NCBI GenBank assembly: GCA_016200825.1
Contig: JACQEA010000308.1
Location: forward strand, 1 to 10,327
Direction: 5' to 3'
DNA: 10,327 nt
Origin: Chloroflexota bacterium
Lineage (GTDB): Bacteria > Chloroflexota > Anaerolineae > UBA4142
This document shows, piece by piece, positions 6,486 through 10,327 of the stretch (the stretch's first letter is position 1; the number at the start of each line of letters is the position of its first letter). Both the position numbers and the translations under genes were made by a program. The notes under the pieces are model-generated. The model ran no database searches. It was given only the letters and a program-made list of their open reading frames with translations, and was not told where the DNA came from.

Positions 6486-8141
6486 TTATCGGTACTGAAA
6501 ATGCGGCGACGCGAGAATGAGCGAGACCAGCACTGACAAAGTAGTCGCATCAAACGCCGCGCCTTCGCCGCCACTGCTGATCGTCGCGATAATTTTCGCG
6601 CGATCGTCGCTTGGAATTTCGCGATGCAAAATATAATCCACCCAAAAATTCACCGCGTCGCCGACCGTTTTGACCGCCGCGCTTTTCATCGCGCCGGATA
6701 AATCTATTTGCGTGCGCGGCACTTTGCCGCTCCCGTACAACATCGCCAAATTCCATCGGCCGAGCAATCCATCGGTGTTGATCCACGCGCTCCCGAGATC
6801 CGGATAACCATCCGGCGTAACATGGAAAAATAAACCCTGACCCATCAAACGCACCGCTATCGCGAGCGCGCGCGCATCGTCCATTTGCGCGTTCACCGCG
6901 CGCGCCGCCGAGATCGTGTAATCGTACGGACGTTTGATTTTCAAAAAGTTGGATGTGTTGAATTCGTCGGAATGCAAAATAGTTCCCAGCACCGCGCGCA
7001 GATCGCCATCCGTTTGCTTGAACGTCGCCGCGGCGCGTTCGACGAGCGCGTCCGGCGGTGTATCGGACACATAACGCTTGACTAATTTCCGCGCGATAAA
7101 TTTCGCGGTGGACGGATGATGCGCGAGCGCGTCAATGATTTTCAACGCGTCATTCATTCCGCCGCCGGACGCAAGATTGATACCGAGAATTGTCTTCGCG
7201 CCGTCGTCGTGCTGACGCGCGTTGTAAATAAATTTACCGGCGTTGGTGAAATTGAGATTTTGTTTCGCTTTGAGCGGCGGCGGCGTCACTTGCCAGCCTG
7301 TAAACGCGCGCGCGAGTTCCGCAACATCTTTTTGCGTGTACCCGCCGTCCACGCCCAGCGAATGTAGTTCCATAATTTCGCGCGCGTAATTTTCATTCGC
7401 GACGCCTTTGGTGTTTTCGCGATTGTCCAAGTAGGTAAGCATCGCCGGACTTTGCGCGCTCGCGAGCAAGAGGTCGCTAAATTTTCCAAGCGCATGTTTG
7501 CGAATCACGTCGCGATCATCAATTGTTTTGAGATAGAGGTTGTCGTCTTTGCGAATGTAGATGTTGAAATGATCCGACCAAAATTCGACGAGCGATTCAA
7601 ACAGTTGACGCTGGCTCATCACCGCGCGTAACACGGTGGCTTGTTCCAATTGCATCACCACTTCTTCGGGCCCCGGCTGACTCTTGCCGATTCCCAACGC
7701 GCCCAACGGATTCTGATTGTTATTGTTATTTTTGTTTTGTTGTTTTTGATCTTTAGTCGGAAACGGATATTTCGTCCGCAATTCTCCGGGTCCCATTGTG
7801 AGCGTCGGATAATCTTTCGCGAGCCGTTGCTCGAGCGCGCTGTCGTCAATCGTTTCAGGATGCAATTGTTGATCCACGTACGCATCCACGCCGATTTTTT
7901 GCACGCGCTCGACATCGCCGGGACGCGGTCCATAACCCAAACGATTGAGCACGGTAACAAAAAAATTTGGTTTGCCGATCGCACTCGCGGGTTTCCATTG
8001 CCATGGATTTGTGCCGTACGATGTGAACGACATCATTTCCGCGGGCGGCGTTTCGTCCAGCTCGGTTGCCCAACTGGGCAAGCCAACGAGCGCGGCGGCA
8101 AACGCCAGGTCTTGCAAAAATTCGCGACGAGTTGTATCCAT
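6486..8141 (-). CDS. DUF1800 family protein, Tat-exported
   Basis: 551 residues. The N terminus has a twin-arginine motif TRREFLQDL at 4-12 with a hydrophobic run and a possible cleavage site near SWA at 23-25. Family hallmarks are FWSDHFN at 187-193, the NENYAREIMELH...GGYTQ block at 249-270, FTGW soon after, and the C-terminal SPHFQYR. DUF1800 proteins are uncharacterised. They are typically encoded directly before a DUF1501 protein, as here, and both are Tat substrates. An Asn/Gln-rich linker at about 132-144, encoded by AAC/AAT triplets, interrupts the N-terminal part. The ATG at 8141 is preceded by GGAGGG with a 6-nt spacer. An upstream in-frame ATG at 8159 would start before this ribosome site and is not used. 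Confidence 0.92.
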   Translation of the reverse strand: MDTTRREFLQDLAFAAALVGLPSWATELDETPPAEMMSFTSYGTNPWQWKPASAIGKPNFFVTVLNRLGYGPRPGDVERVQKIGVDAYVDQQLHPETIDDSALEQRLAKDYPTLTMGPGELRTKYPFPTKDQKQQNKNNNNNQNPLGALGIGKSQPGPEEVVMQLEQATVLRAVMSQRQLFESLVEFWSDHFNIYIRKDDNLYLKTIDDRDVIRKHALGKFSDLLLASAQSPAMLTYLDNRENTKGVANENYAREIMELHSLGVDGGYTQKDVAELARAFTGWQVTPPPLKAKQNLNFTNAGKFIYNARQHDDGAKTILGINLASGGGMNDALKIIDALAHHPSTAKFIARKLVKRYVSDTPPDALVERAAATFKQTDGDLRAVLGTILHSDEFNTSNFLKIKRPYDYTISAARAVNAQMDDARALAIAVRLMGQGLFFHVTPDGYPDLGSAWINTDGLLGRWNLAMLYGSGKVPRTQIDLSGAMKSAAVKTVGDAVNFWVDYILHREIPSDDRAKIIATISSGGEGAAFDATTLSVLVSLILASPHFQYR

Positions 8142-8203
8142 GTGATTCCCTCCAATCAAACTGGACTGACTGTACCGCGCGGCAGTAAGCGCGTGATTGC
8201 GCG

Positions 8204-8209
8204 ATTGTA
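8204..8209 (-). promoter_or_regulatory. Candidate -10 box for DUF1800-DUF1501 operon
   Basis: TACAAT on the minus strand lies 63 nt before the DUF1800 start and downstream of the RIO kinase terminator, where an operon promoter is needed. No good -35 hexamer lies 16-18 nt upstream, so the call is weak. Confidence 0.3.
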
Positions 8210-8245
8210 AAATGCGTGCAAAAAGATTTTCGCCACGCGGCCGCG

Positions 8246-8282
8246 AATAAAAAGAGACGACCTGCGTAAACAGATTGTCTCT
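8246..8282 (-). terminator. Intrinsic terminator after RIO kinase gene
   Basis: On the minus strand AGAGAC (8282-8277) pairs with GTCTCT (8258-8253), and an inner CTG/CAG pair lies between them. A TTTTTATT tract follows. It lies 20 nt after the RIO kinase stop and separates it from the DUF1800 operon. Confidence 0.7.
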
Positions 8283-8302
8283 GCCGATTCACCCGGCCGC
8301 AT

Positions 8303-9295
8303 TTATTCCGGCAAGTTCGATTTTTTCCACAACTCGCGCGCCAGCGCGCGCGCCTCCGCGCGAATGCCATAGCGCGCGAAATGATCGCACAACCGCTCCA
8401 GATCGCGCGTGAGCAATTTGAACGCGTGCGGATTCTTGAACGGATTCACCGCTTGCGGAAAATCAATGATCCAGATGTCGCCTTCCCAGTACAACACATT
8501 GAACCCGGACAAATCGCCATGCACGCAATCGTGCGCGAGCATGACTTGCACATTGTGCATCAATCGTTCGAAAAGATTTTTTGCTTCCGCGCGTTCTAGC
8601 CGAACGCGATTCAGCGGCGGCGCGGGCGCACCTTCCTCGCCGATGTATTCGATCAACATCGCGTTTTCACCGGAGGCAAACGGTTGCGGCACATCGGCAC
8701 CCGCGCTGTGCAAAGCGCGCAATATGCCGTACTCGTTCTCCAACCAATTCGCATGCAAAATTTCTTTGCCGAAATCGGTTTTCTTTTTCATCGCGACTTG
8801 CGCGCGGCGATTGCGAATCACGCGTCCGTCCTCTTTCAACACGCCGCCTTCGCGATACAGCGCGTCATTTTTGAGTTTGCGAAAAATGCCCGGGCGATAC
8901 ACTTTGGCGGCGAGCCATTGCGCGCCGATAGTGGGATGCGCCGCGCAACAGTACACGTTCGCTTCTTTGCCGCCTTTGACCGGATGCAATACATCGGTGA
9001 TCAAACTATCTTCGTAAAACGGACCGAGATACGTGATGATCCATTTACGTTCATGTCGCGACGCGTGAAACGACGGATTGAATCCCGCGCGCGCGTCGGA
9101 CGCTTGCTCGATCATTCCCAGCGGCGGCGTGGGATACGCGATTCCGCTCCAACCGGTCGGAGTATTTTTCGCCACGTCGGCAATTTGCGCGATCACTTGT
9201 TTGTGACTGCGACCGCGTTTGAATTGAATTTTTTTGCCGCGCTCTCGCGGCGCGTATTGCTCTTCGATTTGTTCGATTTGATCGTCGTCAATCAT
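8303..9295 (-). CDS. RIO-family serine/threonine protein kinase
   Basis: 330 residues. RIO kinase motifs are complete: the nucleotide loop VKGGKEANVY at 106-115; the catalytic lysine K131 in AAKVYRP; the FRKLKNDALYREG segment near 138-150; a conserved Glu at about 188; the catalytic loop HGDLSGFNVL at 259-268 (D261, N266); and the metal-binding D278 in IDFPQAV. In eukaryotes and archaea RIO kinases act in small-ribosomal-subunit maturation; the role of bacterial members is poorly defined. About 100 residues precede the kinase core, with charged and basic stretches that I cannot assign. The ATG at 9295 has AGGGG about 8 nt upstream. The gene sits directly downstream of a palindromic repeat and, further up, of a structured leader-like region with tandem terminators, so its expression may be attenuated. 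Confidence 0.92.
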   Translation of the reverse strand: MIDDDQIEQIEEQYAPRERGKKIQFKRGRSHKQVIAQIADVAKNTPTGWSGIAYPTPPLGMIEQASDARAGFNPSFHASRHERKWIITYLGPFYEDSLITDVLHPVKGGKEANVYCCAAHPTIGAQWLAAKVYRPGIFRKLKNDALYREGGVLKEDGRVIRNRRAQVAMKKKTDFGKEILHANWLENEYGILRALHSAGADVPQPFASGENAMLIEYIGEEGAPAPPLNRVRLERAEAKNLFERLMHNVQVMLAHDCVHGDLSGFNVLYWEGDIWIIDFPQAVNPFKNPHAFKLLTRDLERLCDHFARYGIRAEARALARELWKKSNLPE

Positions 9296-9309
9296 TAATG
9301 TTCCCCTAT

Positions 9310-9401
9310 GTCATTTCGAGGAGTCCTTCATCCTTCAGGATAAACTCCGCGACGAGAAATCTCGTTGTCACGATTGGATTTCTCGCTTCGCTCGAAATGA
9401 C
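9310..9401 (-). repeat. GTCATT-family palindromic repeat, copy 4, in RIO kinase 5' region
   Basis: A 92-bp unit with perfect 11-bp terminal inverted repeats, GTCATTTCGAG (9310-9320) and CTCGAAATGAC (9391-9401). It also has inner arms CGAGAAATC/GATTTCTCG and the shared module GGATAAACTCCGCG. Its edge lies only a few nt from the RIO kinase Shine-Dalgarno (about 9307-9303), so a transcript would carry a long hairpin next to the ribosome site. Confidence 0.75.
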
Positions 9402-9403
9402 AG

Positions 9404-9433
9404 TTTGTAATTGAGATTATTCGCGCGGAACAA
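9404..9433 (-). promoter_or_regulatory. Weak candidate promoter for RIO kinase
   Basis: On the minus strand TTGTTC (9433-9428) and TACAAA (9409-9404) are 18 nt apart, just after the second terminator and before the palindromic repeat. Both boxes are poor matches. The kinase may instead rely on read-through from the promoter at 9850-9878. Confidence 0.3.
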
Positions 9434-9460
9434 AAAAGCCGCGCGCAAGAACGCGTGGCT
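9432..9460 (-). terminator. Second of two tandem terminators (T2)
   Basis: On the minus strand AGCC-A-CGCG (9460-9452) pairs with CGCG-C-GGCT (9445-9437) around TTCTTG, with one A/C mismatch, and runs into TTTTTT ending at 9432. Its 5' arm is the same sequence that forms the 3' arm of the alternative hairpin 9480-9454. Confidence 0.6.
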
Positions 9461-9480
9461 CGTTGAAAAAAAGAGCCACG
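9454..9480 (-). promoter_or_regulatory. Alternative (antiterminator-like) hairpin overlapping T1 and T2
   Basis: CGTGGCTC (9480-9473) and GAGCCACG (9461-9454) form a perfect 8-bp stem on the minus strand with an 11-nt loop that contains the T-tract of T1. It uses the 3' arm of T1 and the 5' arm of T2, so it cannot coexist with either terminator. It has no T-tract of its own. Confidence 0.55.
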
Positions 9481-9506
9481 AGGCAGACGTGCGCGCCTCG
9501 CGGCTC
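9466..9506 (-). terminator. First of two tandem terminators (T1)
   Basis: On the minus strand GAGCC-G-CGAGG (9506-9496) pairs with CCTCG-T-GGCTC (9483-9473), ten Watson-Crick pairs with one mismatch, and is followed at once by seven T (9472-9466). This is the strongest intrinsic terminator in the window. It lies downstream of the 21-codon ORF at 9688-9623 and upstream of the RIO kinase. Confidence 0.8.
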
Positions 9507-9553
9507 TAATCAAATCAGAACAAATACGAATTGCAAGTCCGAAAAGCAAATCG

Positions 9554-9592
9554 AAATTTTCACACGCGCGCAAGGCGGCGTGCGAAAAATTT
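9554..9592 (-). ncRNA. Long imperfect hairpin in the minus-strand leader
   Basis: The arms at 9554-9567 and 9578-9592 pair as AAATTTT, then one bulge, C, one mismatch, and CACGC, around a 10-nt loop. It sits between the stop of the short ORF and terminator T1 and would be part of the leader RNA. Its role is unknown. Confidence 0.5.
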
Positions 9593-9622
9593 TCGCAACT
9601 CGCTTTGGATAATCAAATTGAA

Positions 9623-9688
9623 TTAGAGTGCCAGAGGCACACGATGCCCAAAGACAATCGCAGATTGATTTTCAAATTGAACTCGCAT
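9623..9688 (-). CDS. 21-residue short ORF, possible leader peptide
   Basis: ATG at 9688, TAA at 9625-9623. The peptide starts MRVQFENQ and ends HRVPLAL. It has a near-perfect ribosome site, AGAGGAGG (9702-9695), with a 6-nt spacer to the ATG, better than most genes here. Codons such as CGA, TCT, CCT, GGG and CTC differ from the CGC/GCG-rich neighbours. Its last codons form a small hairpin, GTGCC-TCT-GGCAC (9640-9628). Near-palindromic TTCAATTTGA copies flank it (9681-9672 and 9622-9613) and could pair with each other. It is followed on the same strand by tandem terminators and then the RIO kinase gene, as in peptide-controlled attenuators. It could instead be a real small protein. I do not recognise the sequence. 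Confidence 0.5.
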   Translation of the reverse strand: MRVQFENQSAIVFGHRVPLAL

Positions 9689-9709
9689 TCGACGCCTCCT
9701 CTGAAAATA

Positions 9710-9779
9710 GGACACTGATTAACACAGATGAACACAGATAAAAAATAAAATCAGTGTGGATCAGTGTGTATCTGTGTCC
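9710..9779. repeat. Inverted repeat of three 10-bp units per arm
   Basis: The left arm 9710-9739 and right arm 9750-9779 match in reverse complement at 23 of 30 positions, with an A-rich 10-nt loop. Each arm is three copies of a 10-bp unit, ACACWGATNN. It lies in the predicted transcribed leader, just upstream of the short ORF's ribosome site, and looks inserted there. It resembles in design the 3508/3693 arms, though the sequence differs. Confidence 0.7.
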
Positions 9780-9796
9780 AATTGCTTTTCGTCCGA

Positions 9797-9814
9797 CCGT
9801 TGGTGCGCCAACGG
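9797..9814 (-). ncRNA. 7-bp hairpin at the 5' end of the minus-strand leader RNA
   Basis: CCGTTGG (9814-9808) and CCAACGG (9803-9797) form a perfect stem with a 4-nt loop about 30 nt after the predicted minus-strand start site. Next to it, TTGCTTTTCG (plus strand 9782-9791) is perfectly complementary to CGAAAAGCAA at 9540-9549, a 10-bp long-range pairing that could close a domain holding the short ORF and the hairpins. Confidence 0.45.
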
Positions 9815-9849
9815 CGAATGGGCAACTTCTGTGATCTAAACTGGAAAAG

Positions 9850-9878
9850 AGTGTAGCATCATTTCACGCGCGCGTCAA
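9850..9878 (-). promoter_or_regulatory. Strong sigma70-type promoter, minus strand
   Basis: TTGACG (9878-9873) and TACACT (9855-9850) are separated by 17 nt. The start site would be near 9842. The transcript would run through the 9797-9814 hairpin, the short ORF and the tandem terminators toward the RIO kinase. Confidence 0.7.
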
Positions 9879-9900
9879 TCGCGCCACCCCTATTGACGCG
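9871..9900. promoter_or_regulatory. Perfect 9-bp inverted repeat shared by divergent promoters, possible operator
   Basis: CGCGTCAAT (9871-9879) and ATTGACGCG (9892-9900) are separated by 12 bp and contain both -35 boxes of the divergent promoters. A protein bound here could control both directions. Part of the symmetry comes simply from the two TTGACG boxes. Confidence 0.4.
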
Positions 9901-9920
9901 GCAAAGCGATTCGATATAAT
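9893..9920 (+). promoter_or_regulatory. Strong sigma70-type promoter for MFS gene
   Basis: TTGACG (9893-9898) and TATAAT (9915-9920) are 16 nt apart, a near-consensus pair. The start would be near 9927, giving a roughly 64-nt 5' UTR that contains a small palindrome, CGACTAAAATTTTGTCG (9947-9963). Confidence 0.8.
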
Positions 9921-9990
9921 TCCGCTGTTAGAAAATTCTGAATCGGCGACTAAAATTTTGTCGGATTGGTTCGCGACAGAAAGGAAACCC

Positions 9991-10327
9991 ATGTCCCGCC
10001 TCTCGCGCGTGGGAACGCTGGCGTACAGTCTTGGTCTGTTCGCGGCAGGCACGTACTATGCTTTCAACAATTTCACATTGCCGCTTTATCTTTCGATCTA
10101 TACCTCCAACGCGATTTTGATTGGATGGCTTTCGAGCACGCGTTCGTTTGAGCAGTCCATCATTCAACCGCTCGTCGGCGCGTGGAGCGATCGCACGTGG
10201 ACGCGCGTTGGAAGGCGCGCGCCTTTTTTTCTTTCGACGATGCCGCTCGTTGCGCTGATTTTGCTTTTCACCGGTTGGCTGCCGCACGATCCGGGCATTC
10301 TGCTCGTCGTCGTGGGCGCGATTTTTA
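9991..10327 (+). CDS. MFS transporter, N-terminal part (cut by window edge)
   Basis: The ATG at 9991 has AAGGA 5 nt before the AACCC spacer ends, and the frame is open for 112 codons to the right edge. Hydrophobic helices are visible at about residues 10-30, 38-50 (weak), 78-94 and from 101 onward. Motif A of the major facilitator superfamily is clear between helices 2 and 3: GAWSDRTWTRVGRRAPFF at about 63-80. The GRRAPFF form recalls the GPH/SLC45-like sugar-transporter group, but the substrate cannot be told from this fragment. It is transcribed divergently from the leader/RIO kinase unit from a strong promoter of its own. Confidence 0.85.
   Translation, partial: MSRLSRVGTLAYSLGLFAAGTYYAFNNFTLPLYLSIYTSNAILIGWLSSTRSFEQSIIQPLVGAWSDRTWTRVGRRAPFFLSTMPLVALILLFTGWLPHDPGILLVVVGAIF

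Noticed and set aside
8684..9298. 204-codon plus-strand ORF opposite the RIO kinase
   Set aside because: Shadow of the kinase coding frame; no motif and no ribosome site.
9328..9573. 81-codon minus-strand ORF
   Set aside because: It crosses both terminators and the palindromic repeat and has no family features.
9710..9779. CRISPR array
   Set aside because: Units are only 10 bp with no spacers and are arranged as an inverted repeat; no cas gene is present.
9432..9842. tmRNA (ssrA)
   Set aside because: The size and internal ORF fit, but there is no tRNA-like acceptor/T-arm pairing, no terminal CCA, the ORF has its own Shine-Dalgarno and the peptide does not end in an ALAA-type tag.

Overview
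The window is a bacterial chromosome segment. I infer Chloroflexota (Anaerolineae-like) or a similar environmental lineage. The reasons are a Tat-dependent DUF1800/DUF1501 gene pair, a bacterial RIO-type kinase, a stand-alone FIST protein, dispersed palindromic repeats starting GTCATT(C/T/G), and heavy use of CGCG-rich Ala/Arg codons in an otherwise moderate-GC genome. This is a judgement from gene content only; no marker gene for taxonomy is present.

Layout. Six protein genes run on the minus strand and one partial gene on the plus strand. In minus-strand transcription order, right to left: a RIO-family protein kinase (9295-8303) followed by an intrinsic terminator; a Tat-exported DUF1800 protein (8141-6486) and a Tat-exported DUF1501 protein (6414-5077), which form a two-gene unit closed by an intrinsic terminator at 5037-5000; a FIST sensor protein (4881-3736); a PAS-GAF-GAF-HD-GYP cyclic-di-GMP phosphodiesterase-type protein (3466-1307); and a DUF58 membrane-anchored protein (978 to beyond the left edge), apparently translated from a leaderless mRNA. 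On the plus strand an MFS transporter starts at 9991 and leaves the window at the right edge.

The 695 bp between the RIO kinase and the MFS gene is the most unusual part. Two strong sigma70-type promoters point away from each other, with their -35 boxes inside one perfect inverted repeat (9871-9900). The minus-strand promoter would make a structured RNA. In order it holds a hairpin, a 70-nt stem built of a 10-nt repeat, a 21-codon ORF with a near-ideal Shine-Dalgarno, another long hairpin, and then two terminators. A central alternative hairpin is mutually exclusive with both terminators. The RIO kinase lies downstream on the same strand. It resembles a peptide-controlled attenuator or a small-protein/sRNA gene, and I do not recognise it as a known class.

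Intergenic spaces also carry a family of palindromic repeats: 1111-1243, 3538-3650, 6438-6474 and 9310-9401. Two closely related copies lie in opposite orientation on either side of the HD-GYP gene. The copy between 3508 and 3693 is nested inside a second, unrelated inverted repeat. No CRISPR array, transposase, tRNA or rRNA was seen.
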